Shown here: piece by piece, positions 37,180 through 46,625 of the stretch
Layout: each line of letters begins with the position of its first letter
Position numbering within the stretch: the stretch's first letter is position 1
Source of the DNA: Palsa-504 sp963800415
GTDB lineage: Bacteria > Actinomycetota > Actinomycetes > Streptosporangiales > Streptosporangiaceae
Direction of reading: 5' to 3'
NCBI GenBank assembly: GCA_963800415.1
Contig: CAWDBS010000046.1
Span: 1-64,000, forward strand
DNA length: 64,000 nt
Program-made: the position numbers and the translations under genes
The notes under the pieces: generated by a model
Database searches by the model: none
What the model was told of the DNA's origin: nothing
What the model saw: the letters and a program-made list of their open reading frames with translations, nothing else

Positions 37180-37589
37180 CTCCGCCTCGCCAGCGTACGT
37201 ATCGGCACGCGGGCTCGACTACTCCGGCGCGCCGCTCACGCTCGACGTCGGCTGCAGCGCAGGGTAATCCAGGCAGGACGCGACGAGAGGACCCCTCCGC
37301 TTCTCGCGGATCTCGATTGCGCGGTGCGCGGATCTGATCCGTTCCTCCGCGTCTGTCTGGGGTCCTCTGTCATAGTCAGTCCAGCCCGTCACGGGAGCCC
37401 GCGCCATGGACCAACGTCCCTGCGCACGGGACCTTCGGCCGGGCCGCGCAGGCAGCCCAGCCGGACTGAGTGATGCTTGCGAGTGCCCGGCTGCGCTCTG
37501 CGACAGTAAGTCACGGCTGAACCGCCGCGTGCTGCCGGTGCGGCGCTATCTATGAGTCAAATGCGCCGGATGGGTGTACAAGGGAAGTC
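37180..37589. other. Intergenic region with two DosR-like boxes
   Basis: Contains GGACCAACGTCCC at 37408-37420 and GGGACCTTCGGCC at 37429-37441, both like actinobacterial DosR/DevR boxes. They are about 150-180 bp upstream of the patatin start. A 62-codon minus-strand frame from 37407 is possible but has no family feature. Confidence 0.45.
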
Positions 37590-38453
37590 ATGGACAGACG
37601 CGCGCTTGCGCTGGGCGGCGGTGGTGTCACCGGCATTGCCTGGGAGATTGGCGTGATCGCGGGGCTAGCCGACCGGGGTATCGACCTGGCCGCAGCTGAC
37701 GTGATCATCGGGACATCGGCCGGGTCGGTCGTCGGCGCCGACATCACCTCGGGGCAGCAGCCGGAGGCGCTGTACCAGGCTCAGCTCGCGCCGCCTGATC
37801 CTGAGCCCGCCGCCCGGATCGGCTGGGGCATCATCAGCAGGCTGCTGTGGGTCATGAGCACCAGCCGGGACCCGGTGCGGGCGCGGGCGCGGATAGGCCG
37901 CTGGGCGCTGGCCGCCGATGTCATGCCCGAGGCCGGCCGGCGCAAGGTGTTCGAGGCCCGGCTGCCCGCCAGCGGCTGGCCCGCCACGATGCTCAAGGTG
38001 ACCGCCGTGGACGCGCGGACCGGCGAGTTCGTGGTGTTTGATTCCGCTGGGGAGGCCGGCCTGGTGGACGCGGTTGGCGCAAGTTGCGCGGTGCCCGGCG
38101 TCTGGCCGCCGGTTACCATCGGGAATCGTCGTTACATGGACGGCGGCGTGCGCTCGGTAGCCAACGCCGACCTGGCGGCCAGATACGAACGGGTGGTTAT
38201 CGTGGCGCCCGTAGCCCAGGGCATCGGGCCCCTGATGCCTGGCCCCGCCCGGCAGGCTGCCGCGCTGGCCGCGGCCGGAGCCCGGGTCGCGCTCGTGCGG
38301 CCGGACCGCGCGGCCATGCGGGCCATCGGGCGCAACGTGCTTGACGTGTCGCGCCGGGCAGCAGCGGCGACGGCCGGCCGGGCCCAGGCAACGGCCGAGG
38401 CGGCCGCGGTCCGGGCAGTCTGGCAGCCCGATGTCGGGCCGGCCGCCTCCTAG
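37590..38453 (+). CDS. Patatin-like phospholipase
   Basis: 287-residue lipid acyl hydrolase. Oxyanion loop GGGGVTG at 9-15, nucleophile GTSAG with Ser43, and the dyad Asp185 in YMDGGV. No signal peptide. The C-terminal 60 residues are Ala/Arg-rich and variable. Likely cytoplasmic phospholipase or lipase. It overlaps the convergent methyltransferase by 4 bp. DosR-like boxes lie upstream. Confidence 0.92.
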   Translation: MDRRALALGGGGVTGIAWEIGVIAGLADRGIDLAAADVIIGTSAGSVVGADITSGQQPEALYQAQLAPPDPEPAARIGWGIISRLLWVMSTSRDPVRARARIGRWALAADVMPEAGRRKVFEARLPASGWPATMLKVTAVDARTGEFVVFDSAGEAGLVDAVGASCAVPGVWPPVTIGNRRYMDGGVRSVANADLAARYERVVIVAPVAQGIGPLMPGPARQAAALAAAGARVALVRPDRAAMRAIGRNVLDVSRRAAAATAGRAQATAEAAAVRAVWQPDVGPAAS

Positions 38454-39226
38454 CCGTCAGGCTCCGCCTGGTCGTGGCGGCTCCGGCCGGCGATTACCAG
38501 CAGGTGCTCGTCGACCCAGGAGACCTCGGGGCCGGGCAGGCGGGCCAGGAAGGTCGCGATGGCTGCGCGCAGCTCCTGCGGCGTGTAGAAGGAGAATGTC
38601 GAGTAGTGGCACCCCTGGGCCTGGGCCGCGAGCCGCTCGGCCGTGCTCGTGCGCGGGTGCTGGAAGGTCTGTGCGGCGATCATCGTGAGTCCATCGGTCC
38701 GCCGGACGGCATCCCGGATGGCGGCCTGGCTGTGCAGGCGCTGCTCGTGCTCGGTGAAACCGGGGAAGTAGCGGCCCCAGATCGTCCGCGCGTTCTGCTG
38801 CGGGGTGCGGGTGTAGATGAACAGCTGGCCGCCGGGCTGCAGCACCCGGGCGACGGCGGCCAGGAAGCGGCCGAGGTCGAAGTGATGCACGCAGTTGAAC
38901 GCGGTGACCAGGTCCAGGCTGGCGGCCCGCAACGGCAGCTCTTCGGCGGCCGCCAGCAGCGGCGCTACGCCAGGGGCGCGGCCGTGGCAGGCGGCCGTCA
39001 GCTGTGCCAGCATGGCCGACGAGACGTCGCTTGCGATCAGCTGCGACCCGTCTGGCAACAACCCGCGCAGCAGCCGCGTGTACCGCCCCGTCCCGCAGCC
39101 GGTATCCAGGCCGGTGACGGGGCGGCCGGGCAGGAACTGGCCGATCGCGCGCACCGGCGCCTCGTCGGTGCTGCGCAGCGATTCATAGACGGCGGCCACC
39201 CGCTCGAAATGATCGCCCACGGTCAT
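38450..39226 (-). CDS. Class I SAM-dependent methyltransferase
   Basis: 258 residues. Motif I LDTGCGTGRY (40-49), a post-I acidic residue in IASDVSSAM, and motif LVTAFNCVHHFDL. Methyltransf_11 type. Start ATG 39226 is chosen over an earlier in-frame start because GGGAGGTGCCTGAC gives a ribosome site at good spacing. Substrate unknown. Confidence 0.9.
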   Translation of the reverse strand: MTVGDHFERVAAVYESLRSTDEAPVRAIGQFLPGRPVTGLDTGCGTGRYTRLLRGLLPDGSQLIASDVSSAMLAQLTAACHGRAPGVAPLLAAAEELPLRAASLDLVTAFNCVHHFDLGRFLAAVARVLQPGGQLFIYTRTPQQNARTIWGRYFPGFTEHEQRLHSQAAIRDAVRRTDGLTMIAAQTFQHPRTSTAERLAAQAQGCHYSTFSFYTPQELRAAIATFLARLPGPEVSWVDEHLLVIAGRSRHDQAEPDG

Positions 39227-39392
39227 GTCAGGCACCTCCCGCACGTGGAACTGCTAGCGGCCATCATGCGCTCGCCATGCCCAGTTCACCCACTGCTCAC
39301 CCGCACGGCAGACCAGCAGCCCTCATCGGTGCCGTGCGGCGTGCGGCGCACCGGCGAAGCCCAGCGGCGCTTGGAAGCAGTCCCGCTTCTGC

Positions 39393-40757
39393 CTATTCTC
39401 CGTACCGTGCTTGCATGCTTGGCTGCTTGCCTGGCTGGGCGGGGACGGGTCCGGCCTCCGGCTGGGCGCGGAAGGACGCGAGCTGCCGCAGCCGCGGCCA
39501 TTCCAGGGCCGGCTTGGGAGCGGGGACGCCGGGACGTTCCCGCGGGACGACCACCCGGAGCGCCCGGGGCTGGATGGCGCAGCGGACCGGCGTGGGCAGC
39601 ATGACCGTCTCGCCGTCGATCCCGACCGGGATCTCGGGCGTGTCGGCGTCGACGGTGACCTCGCCGGCGGTGAGCGTGGTCAGTCCCTGGCCGTGCCCGC
39701 CGCGCAGCAGCCCGACCGCCTGCCGGGCGCTGGCTACCCGGACGGCGACCACGCCCAGGGCGCCGGCATCGAGCCGGGCGCGGCGGCCCAGGCCGGCCAC
39801 GTCGTTCATCTCATACGGGCCGTTGCTGATCAGCAGGGCCTGCGGGCCGTCGATCCTGGTACCTGCGGCCCGGGCGGTCAGCCGGGCCCCCTGGTGGCCG
39901 TTGAGCAGGTCCGGCAGCACCTGCAAGGTGGTGCCCCGCTTGTCGTCCCGGTAGGCGGGGCTGCGGACCACCTCGGCGTAGGCGCCGAACGAGGCGTTGT
40001 TCACGAACGTGCGGTCGGCGATGACGCCCAGGTCCACCCGCAGTTCCTCCCCGTCGGTGAGCGCGTTCAGGCACGTTGAGGGATCATCCCGGTCCAGTCC
40101 CAGGTCCAGCGCGAAGTGGTTGCGGGTCCCGGCGCTGATCACCAGGAACGGCAGGCCGTGCTCGGCGGCGATGCCGGCCACCAGCGCCTGGGTCCCGTCC
40201 CCGCCGGCCACGCCGAGCAGGTCCGCGCCATCAGCGACCGCCTTGCGGGCCAGGGCGGCCACGTCCACCGTCCCCGGGCCCTCCAGCATCGCCACCTCAG
40301 CGCCCAGCGCCTGCGCCTTGTCCTTCAGCCCGAACTTGGTGACCTTCCCCCCGCCCGACCTCGGGTTCATGATCAGGAACGGCCGCCGCGGGCGCGCCGC
40401 CGGGACCGCGGGCATGCCCGCGTCCTGGCCGCCGGTACTCAGCGCGGCCCTGGCGGTCCCGGCCGCGGCCGCCATCAGCGCCACCGCCACGATGGCGACC
40501 CACAGCAGGCTGGCGCGCGTGAATGCGACCAGGATGAGCACCGGCGCGGCGATCATCAGCGCCAGCGCGATCCACCGCAGCACCCCCCGGTGGGCCAGGA
40601 ACCAGTACCCGCCCGCCAGGACGGCGCACACGCCGACCCCGCCGAACGCCACCAGCGCCAGGCTGTGCCACCCGGCGACCGCGAGCACCAGCACCGCAGC
40701 GGCGAGCATCAGGGCGAACGAAGCGCGGGCGAGCCAGCGCCGAGATATCGCATTCAT
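39393..40757 (-). CDS. Diacylglycerol kinase-family lipid kinase with N-terminal membrane helices
   Basis: About 454 residues. The first 110 form four hydrophobic helices. The catalytic domain follows from IMNPRSGGGKV, with the kinase motif GGDGT at residues 185-189, SAGTRNHFALDLG and NNASFGAY. Phosphorylates a lipid (diacylglycerol or sphingosine-like) or makes a phosphatidylinositol-type product. Start ATG 40757 (MNAISRRW) is preferred, since the longer frame adds a non-family peptide. Two DosR-like boxes lie 115-200 bp upstream. Confidence 0.88.
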   Translation of the reverse strand: MNAISRRWLARASFALMLAAAVLVLAVAGWHSLALVAFGGVGVCAVLAGGYWFLAHRGVLRWIALALMIAAPVLILVAFTRASLLWVAIVAVALMAAAAGTARAALSTGGQDAGMPAVPAARPRRPFLIMNPRSGGGKVTKFGLKDKAQALGAEVAMLEGPGTVDVAALARKAVADGADLLGVAGGDGTQALVAGIAAEHGLPFLVISAGTRNHFALDLGLDRDDPSTCLNALTDGEELRVDLGVIADRTFVNNASFGAYAEVVRSPAYRDDKRGTTLQVLPDLLNGHQGARLTARAAGTRIDGPQALLISNGPYEMNDVAGLGRRARLDAGALGVVAVRVASARQAVGLLRGGHGQGLTTLTAGEVTVDADTPEIPVGIDGETVMLPTPVRCAIQPRALRVVVPRERPGVPAPKPALEWPRLRQLASFRAQPEAGPVPAQPGKQPSMQARYGE

Positions 40758-41207
40758 CAGGTACCACCCCACAGGAAGTGCGTCATGCCCGCCAGGTATG
40801 AAAACCACCCTGGCCTCGGCTCAGCGTGGAACCCCCGCACCGCTGCCAGGCAGTGCCATAGCTCCCGTCCCGCAGGGCCCAAAGACCCCCGCCGGCGGCG
40901 AGGGCCCCGGGCACGTGGCGGCCGATTGGCCTCGCACGTCAGGACCTTTGGCCCTGTCAGAGCACTGGGCCGCCTGGTGATTGTTCCAGCGTGGCCGCGG
41001 GCCCGCACATGATGTTTGCGCGCCTCGCCCGTTACGCTGAGCCTGCGCTGAAAGGGACTGAGCCATAAACGGGTCGAGGGGTCCCGCAGCGGTTTCGGTG
41101 ATTCTGGCAGAGGAGTCCGCGATGATGCCGGCAACTACCGGGCCAGCTGGCGTGACGGTCCGGGACAAGCCCGTCGGCGCGGCTGCGGCTTGCGGAGGGG
41201 AGTCGTG
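40758..41207. promoter_or_regulatory. Divergent promoter region with two DosR-like boxes
   Basis: Contains AGGGCCCAAAGACCCC at 40874-40889 (reverse GGGGTCTTTGGGCCCT) and AGGACCTTTGGCCCT at 40941-40955, both of the GGGAC(C)-N3-GGCCC type of DosR/DevR sites. It separates the diacylglycerol kinase from the P-type ATPase. The ATPase ribosome site is GGAGGGGAGTCGTG. No gene is seen in the region. Confidence 0.5.
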
Positions 41208-43949
41208 ATGGCTACGGCGGAGGTAATTCGGGAGCGTTCGGCATCTGCCGGCGAGCGCTGGTATGCGCTCGACCCGGAGGATGTCGCGGGCAGGCTCGGG
41301 GTTGTTCCTGGCTCGGGTCTTTCCGCTGCTGAGGCCGCGGACAGGCTCAGGCGTGATGGCCCGAACGCGCTCCCGGTGGAGGAGCCGCCGTCGGCGGTCC
41401 GCCGTTTCCTGGCCGAGTTCACGAGCTACATGCAGCTCATCCTGGTCGGGGCGGCGGTCGTCTCGCTGGTGATCCAGGAGTGGGGCACGGCCATCGTGCT
41501 GATCGTGATCACGCTCTTCAATGCCTTTGTCGGGCTGCGGCAGCAGGGCAAGGCCGAGAGCGCGATGAATGCGCTCCAGTCGATGATGAAGGCCACGGCG
41601 CGGGTGCGGCGTGACGGCGCGGAGGCGGAGATCCCGGCGGAGCAGCTCGTGGCCGGCGACGTCGTGCTGATCGCGGCGGGGGACGAGGTGCCGGCGGACG
41701 GACGGATCGTGACCTCGAGCGCCTTGCAGATCGACGAGTCGGCGTTGACGGGCGAGAGCGTGCCGGCGCCGAAGGACGCCGAGACGCTGACGGACGGGGA
41801 GATCGGCCCCGGTGAGCAGTCGGACATGGCGTTCATGCACACTCCGGTCACGCACGGGAGCGGGGTGGTAATCGTCACCGGGACGGGGAGCGATACGCAG
41901 GTCGGGAAGATCGCGCACATGCTCTCGGCGACGGCGAAGGAGGAGACGCCGCTCACCAGGCAGATGAACACGCTGACGCTGTGGATCGTCGGCGCGGCGG
42001 GACTGACGATGATCATCATGTTCGCGCTGGGCCTGAGCCGCGGGGAGTCGTGGAAGGTGCTGTTCGACACGGCGGTTGCCCTCGCCATCGCGGCGATCCC
42101 GCTGGCCCTGCCGATGGTCGTCCAGGTGGTCCTGTCGCTGGGCAGCGTCGAGCTGGCGAAGCAGAAGGCGATCGTCAAGGACCTGCCGTCGGTCGAGACG
42201 CTCGGGTTCACCTCGGCGATCAACTCGGACAAGACCGGGACGCTGACGATGAACCAGATGACGGCGGTCGAGGTCGTTGATCCGACCGACCGTTATGCGA
42301 TCACGGGCATCGGCTACGGCCTGGAGGGGAAGATCAGCCGCCCGGCCGGGAAGACGGACACCATCGACGCCGCGATCCTGCCCTATGTCGTCGCGAGCGA
42401 CGCCAAGCTCGTCGACGGCAAGGTCGTCGGCGATCCGACCGAGGGCGCGCTGCTGGTGCTGGCGCACAAGGCGGGCGTGTTCATCGACGGGACGCGCGAG
42501 CAACTGCCCCGGCTGGCGACGCTGCCGTTCGACCCGACTTACAAGCTGATGGCCACCTTCAACCAGACCGAGGACGCGGCGGGGAACCACGTCGTGCGCT
42601 GCTTCGTCAAGGGAGCGGCCCCGGCAGTGATGGCCCGGGCGGCGACCGCGCTCGCCAACGGCACGAGCATCCCCTGGGACGACGCCCTCAAGCAGCGCGC
42701 CGGGCAGCACGTCCAGCGGATGGAAGAGGCGGGCCTGCGGGTCATGGCCGGCGCCTTCCGCGACCTGGATGCGGCCAGCTTCGACCCCGGCGGCGATCTG
42801 CTCGCCTTGGTCCAGGACCTGGAGATGACGAGCCTGGTCGGGATGGTCGACCCGCCTCGCGAGGAGTCCAGGGCCGCGATCGCCGATGCGCAAGACGCGC
42901 ACATCCGGGTGCGGATGGTGACCGGCGATGACGTGATCACCGGCGCCGCGATCGCCAGGCAGCTCAACATCCCCGGCGAGGCGATCCTCGGCGCCGAATT
43001 CGCGGCGCTGTCCGAGACCGAGCGGCTCGAGCGGATCGATCACATCGGCGTCGTCGGCCGGGTCGCACCCGAGCACAAGGTGCTGCTCGCCGAGACGCTC
43101 AAGAAGAAGGGCAACGTCGTCGCGATGACCGGCAACGGCGTCAACGACGCGCCCGCCATCAAGGCCGCCGACATCGGCGTGGCCATGGGCAGCGGCACCG
43201 AGGTCGCCAAGAACGCCGGCCGGATGATCCTGTCCGATGACAACTTCGCGACGATCGTCTACGCGGTCGAGCAGGGCCGCAAACTCTACGACAACCTCAG
43301 CAAGTACATCCGCTTCGTCCTGCTCGAACTCGTCGCGTTCGTCCTTACCTTCCTCGGTGCCAGCCTGTTCAACATCGCCGCAGGCCAGCCGTTCACCCCG
43401 GTGCAGATCCTGTGGATCAACTTCCTCGTCAACGCCCCGTTCGGCATCGCGCTCGGCTTCGACAAGCAGACACCCGGATTGATGAACCGCCGGCCCCGCC
43501 CGCGCGGGGAACCGATCCTGACCCGCGGGGTGATGGTCACCTGCGGCCTTGTCGGGCTGTTCATCGCCGCCGCCAACCTGGCGCTGATCGCGACCGGGAA
43601 GAACCACTACGGCAGCGTCAAGATCGGCCAGTCGATCGGCCTGGTCGCCTTCTCCCTGATGCTCGTGGTCGCCGCCTTCGAGGCCCGCAGCCAGACCGGC
43701 ACGGCCTTCGACGCGGACATCTTCAACAGCTCCAGGATGAACCTGATCGCGGCGGCCGAAGTCGCCGCGGCGTTCCTCATCACCCAAGCGGACTTCATGC
43801 AGCGGCTGCTCGGGACCACTCAGCTGACCGGCGCCCAGTGGGGGCTCGCGCTCCTCGCCGCCGTCGTGCTGCTCCTCGGCTGGGAGGCCGGCAAGTGGAT
43901 CGCGCGCCGAAGGACCCGAGCCCAGCATGCGACCGTGCCATCCCGATGA
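41208..43949 (+). CDS. Cation-translocating P-type ATPase
   Basis: About 913-residue membrane pump. Actuator motif TGES at 181-184, phosphorylation motif SDKTGTLT with Asp341, the nucleotide-domain region FDPTYKLMATF and FVKGAAPAVM, and hinge MTGNGVNDAP at 640-649. About ten membrane helices. The ion-binding M4 motif is IPLALP (297-302), closer to the IPVALP/IPVGLP of H+-ATPases than to the IPEGLP of Ca2+ pumps, so the ion is uncertain. In mycobacteria a related pump (CtpF) belongs to the DosR dormancy regulon, and DosR-like boxes occur upstream here. The PPK2 gene follows 108 bp later. Confidence 0.92.
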   Translation: MATAEVIRERSASAGERWYALDPEDVAGRLGVVPGSGLSAAEAADRLRRDGPNALPVEEPPSAVRRFLAEFTSYMQLILVGAAVVSLVIQEWGTAIVLIVITLFNAFVGLRQQGKAESAMNALQSMMKATARVRRDGAEAEIPAEQLVAGDVVLIAAGDEVPADGRIVTSSALQIDESALTGESVPAPKDAETLTDGEIGPGEQSDMAFMHTPVTHGSGVVIVTGTGSDTQVGKIAHMLSATAKEETPLTRQMNTLTLWIVGAAGLTMIIMFALGLSRGESWKVLFDTAVALAIAAIPLALPMVVQVVLSLGSVELAKQKAIVKDLPSVETLGFTSAINSDKTGTLTMNQMTAVEVVDPTDRYAITGIGYGLEGKISRPAGKTDTIDAAILPYVVASDAKLVDGKVVGDPTEGALLVLAHKAGVFIDGTREQLPRLATLPFDPTYKLMATFNQTEDAAGNHVVRCFVKGAAPAVMARAATALANGTSIPWDDALKQRAGQHVQRMEEAGLRVMAGAFRDLDAASFDPGGDLLALVQDLEMTSLVGMVDPPREESRAAIADAQDAHIRVRMVTGDDVITGAAIARQLNIPGEAILGAEFAALSETERLERIDHIGVVGRVAPEHKVLLAETLKKKGNVVAMTGNGVNDAPAIKAADIGVAMGSGTEVAKNAGRMILSDDNFATIVYAVEQGRKLYDNLSKYIRFVLLELVAFVLTFLGASLFNIAAGQPFTPVQILWINFLVNAPFGIALGFDKQTPGLMNRRPRPRGEPILTRGVMVTCGLVGLFIAAANLALIATGKNHYGSVKIGQSIGLVAFSLMLVVAAFEARSQTGTAFDADIFNSSRMNLIAAAEVAAAFLITQADFMQRLLGTTQLTGAQWGLALLAAVVLLLGWEAGKWIARRRTRAQHATVPSR

Positions 43950-44057
43950 CCAAGGCGGGGCCAGCGCCGGTCCTCCCGACCCGTGGAGGCTTGCCGCTGA
44001 GGCAGGCCGCCGCAGGACATCGCACTCACATCACCGAACCCATCGGAGGTAAGCGAC

Positions 44058-44924
44058 ATGGGCAAGAAGAGGGACAAGCAGGAGCAGCACGACGGGGAGG
44101 CCCCTGCGTCGCCTGCTGGAGTGCGCCAGGACGCCGGAGCCGGCCCGGCGCCGAAGATGAAGCGCAAGGAATACGAGCGGGAGATGAGAGTCCTGCACGG
44201 CGAGCTGGTCGCCATGCAGGAGTGGGTCAAGGCGTCGGGAGCCAAGATCTGCCTGGTGTTCGAGGGCCGGGACACCGCCGGGAAGGGAGGCACGATCAAG
44301 CGGATCACCGAGCGGGTGAGCCCGCGGGTGTTCCGGGTCGTGGCGCTGCCCGCCCCGACCGAGCGGGAGAAGTCGCAGATGTACATCCAGCGGTACCTGC
44401 CGCATTTCCCGGCCGCCGGCGAGGTCGTGATCTTCGACCGCAGCTGGTACAACCGGGCCGGCGTGGAGCGGGTGATGGGCTTTTGCACGCCGCAGGAGAC
44501 CGGGCGGTTCCTGGAGCTGGCGCCGGGGGTGGAGAAAGCCATGGCCGATGACGGGATCTTGCTGCTGAAGTACTGGCTCGAGGTCAGCGCCGGCGAGCAG
44601 ACCCGCCGGCTGGAGAGCCGCATCCACGACCCGCGGAAGATCTGGAAGCTGTCGGATCTGGACCTGAAGTCCTACAGCCGCTGGTATGACTACTCCCGGG
44701 CCCGGGACGCCATGTTCGCCGCGACCGACACGGCCTGGGCGCCCTGGTACATCGCGCACACCGACGACAAGAAGCGCGGCCGGCTCAACATCATCAGCCA
44801 CCTGCTCAGCCAGGTCCCCTACAAGCCCCTGGCCCTCCCCGACGTCACGCTGCCCAAGCGGCAACACGCCGGCGGCTACACCGAGCCCGACCTGCCATTG
44901 CGGTACATTCCGACACCCTTTTAG
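44058..44924 (+). CDS. ppk2: Polyphosphate kinase 2
   Basis: 288-residue cytosolic kinase that transfers phosphate between polyphosphate and nucleotides. Walker A GRDTAGKGG (70-78), the KSQMYIQRYLPHFP segment, Walker B/lid FDRSWYNRAGVERVMGF from 126, and a C-terminal SRIHDPRKIWKLSDLD. Class I PPK2 by length and motif spacing. A charged 35-residue N-terminal tail precedes the domain. Strong ribosome site CGGAGGTAAGCGAC. Probably co-expressed with the ATPase. Confidence 0.94.
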   Translation: MGKKRDKQEQHDGEAPASPAGVRQDAGAGPAPKMKRKEYEREMRVLHGELVAMQEWVKASGAKICLVFEGRDTAGKGGTIKRITERVSPRVFRVVALPAPTEREKSQMYIQRYLPHFPAAGEVVIFDRSWYNRAGVERVMGFCTPQETGRFLELAPGVEKAMADDGILLLKYWLEVSAGEQTRRLESRIHDPRKIWKLSDLDLKSYSRWYDYSRARDAMFAATDTAWAPWYIAHTDDKKRGRLNIISHLLSQVPYKPLALPDVTLPKRQHAGGYTEPDLPLRYIPTPF

Positions 44925-45139
44925 AATCAAGCCGGTCACGCTACCGAACCTCGGCGTGCTTGCCGTCTGATGCCTCCGGCCGCCGTCCTGGTCCTATCCG
45001 GGCTGGCCGCCGGTTACAGCTGCACCGCTGCAGGTGATGCACCGACTTCCCGGCTGGCCACCGCGCCGCCTGATCCCGGTCTCCGCCGCCCAGCTACATC
45101 TGAAATGTTACACTAGCAAAATATTTCCGGAAAAGCTAT

Positions 45140-45160
45140 GATAGTTATTTACCGGTGTCA
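45140..45160. promoter_or_regulatory. AT-rich promoter region of the PhaB-like gene
   Basis: The stretch GATAGTTATTTACC contains on the minus strand AATAACTATC, a relative of the TATAACTA sites seen elsewhere. The preceding 40 bp (about 45100-45140) are also AT-rich. Confidence 0.35.
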
Positions 45161-45211
45161 TGGCAGGGTCGAGCACGAGCCATGTCCGTGTCTACTGAAG
45201 GGGCCCCATCC

Positions 45212-46057
45212 ATGAGTTCACAACGAGCCAGCGACGTCACGGCAGAACGACCCACCGCGTTCGCGGGTGACAAGCTCGACGGAAAGGTGGCGCTGGTCAC
45301 GGGGGGAACCCGGGGCATCGGAGCCGCCATCTGCCGAAGCCTCGCCTCACAAGGAGCCTCCGTGGCGGCGGGATATAGCCGGAACAAAGAGGCTGCCGAG
45401 GCTTTCCGCTCCGACTTCACCGAGGCATTCGGCGCTCGCTCGGTGATCACGCTGCATTCCGGCAACGTCGGCTCCGCCGATGATTGCAGGCGTGTCGTCG
45501 CTGAAGTGCTGGATCAGCAGGGTCGCATCGACATCCTCGTCAACAATGCCGGCATTACGATCGACAAGACCCATGCCAAGCTGACCGACGACGACTGGCA
45601 CAAGGTGCTGGCGGTCAACCTATCGGGTGCGTTCTTCCTCGCCCAGGCCGTCCTGCCGCACATGATCGAGCGCGGCAGCGGCCGGATCGTCAACGTGTCA
45701 TCCGTCATCGGGGAAATCGGCAACATCGGGCAGGCGAACTACGCGGCCTCGAAGTCAGGCCTGTTCGGGCTCACCAAGACGCTCGCCAAGGAAGTTGCCT
45801 TCATGCTGGAACGTTCAGGAAAGCTCACTGAGGACGGGCTGGCCGTCACGGTGAATACCGTTACCCCCGGCTTCACCGCGACCGAGATGGTCGAGGCCAT
45901 ACCGGAGAAAGTCATCGAGAAGATCAAGGGGCAGATCCCGATGCGACGACTGGGCAGGCCTGACGAGGTCGCGCGCGTCGTACATTTCCTTGCCGCCGAC
46001 GCCTCCTCCTACATCACCGGACAGGTATGGGGAGTCAACGGCGGAATGGACATGTAA
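45212..46057 (+). CDS. Acetoacetyl-CoA reductase-type SDR (PhaB/FabG-like)
   Basis: 281 residues from ATG 45212, chosen for the upstream GAAGGGG; two earlier in-frame starts exist. Cofactor motif TGGTRGIGAAI, NNAGITIDKTHAKLTDDDWHK, Ser in NVSSVIGEIGNIGQ, the YAASK active site and a C-terminal GQVWGVNGGMDM. The family reduces 3-ketoacyl-CoA with NADPH, in PHB synthesis or beta-oxidation reverse. Codon use is less GC-biased than neighbours, hinting at separate acquisition. A promoter-like AT-rich stretch precedes it. Confidence 0.9.
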   Translation: MSSQRASDVTAERPTAFAGDKLDGKVALVTGGTRGIGAAICRSLASQGASVAAGYSRNKEAAEAFRSDFTEAFGARSVITLHSGNVGSADDCRRVVAEVLDQQGRIDILVNNAGITIDKTHAKLTDDDWHKVLAVNLSGAFFLAQAVLPHMIERGSGRIVNVSSVIGEIGNIGQANYAASKSGLFGLTKTLAKEVAFMLERSGKLTEDGLAVTVNTVTPGFTATEMVEAIPEKVIEKIKGQIPMRRLGRPDEVARVVHFLAADASSYITGQVWGVNGGMDM

Positions 46058-46156
46058 TGCACCGCAGACCGCTTCCTTGCAGGTGTATGAGAAGGCCATA
46101 CGGCAATCACTGCTGAATACGGTCGTGACGGCTGGCTATGACGGCTCTACCTGGGC

Positions 46157-46492
46157 TCAGGCGGCGCGGTGGGCCCGTCCAGCCGCCGGCCGCGCGGCGC
46201 GCTGGCCGGCGCCCAGGGCGGGCGTCCAGCCGCCGGGCCGCGCGGGCCGCGCGGCAGCCGGGGCGTAGATCCCGCCGACGAGCTGGCGGATCCATCGCAT
46301 CCGGCTCGCGGCGGCCTCCGGGTGGTCGCCGAACTCTTGGGCCACCCGGCTGAGGCAGCCCGCGATGCCGAACCGCCGCACGGTGCGGCTGATCACCTCG
46401 GCCAGCGCCTCTGGGGTAGGGGCATCCGATCGCTGCAGCCCTGACGCGAACAGGGCCTCACACCGTGCGTCGTTCACGTTCAACCGGGTCAT
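46157..46492 (-). CDS. Conserved small actinobacterial protein
   Basis: 111 residues. The first 75 residues (DARCEALFASGLQRSDAP, VRRFGIAGCLSRVAQEFGDHPEAA, MRWIRQLV) resemble a hypothetical protein repeated in many streptomycete-type genomes. The remainder is an Ala/Arg/Pro-rich tail read from a locally repeated GC-rich stretch, so the natural stop may have been lost. Function unknown. The TATAACTA site is about 50 bp upstream of its start. Confidence 0.6.
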   Translation of the reverse strand: MTRLNVNDARCEALFASGLQRSDAPTPEALAEVISRTVRRFGIAGCLSRVAQEFGDHPEAAASRMRWIRQLVGGIYAPAAARPARPGGWTPALGAGQRAARPAAGRAHRAA

Positions 46493-46538
46493 GACGAGCC
46501 TCCGCGTCTTGCCTGCCAGGTTTGTCTTATATAGTAAG

Positions 46539-46557
46539 ATGATTTAGTTATATAGTC
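46539..46557. promoter_or_regulatory. Operator-like CTATATAACTAAAT on minus strand
   Basis: Contains TATATAACTA, exactly as in the sites at 25237 and 36191, and has a second related half site TTACTATATAAG beside it (46526-46537 on the minus strand). It lies upstream of the small minus-strand gene and 3' of the amidohydrolase. Confidence 0.5.
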
Positions 46558-46625
46558 AAGGACGCTTCAGCTGTACGGTCGGTTTGTGCGGCAGGAGCCG
46601 AGGTTAGCCGGTTGCCGACGGCACC

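Noticed and set aside
37219..37407. 62-codon minus-strand frame MARAPVTGWTDYD
   Set aside because: Plausible helix content but no ribosome site, no family feature and overlap with a regulatory region; too weak to call a gene.
40821..43928. 1,035-codon open frame antisense to the P-type ATPase
   Set aside because: Composition is typical of a high-GC shadow frame (Arg/Gly/Asp-rich, no motifs) and the opposite strand encodes a complete, conserved pump.
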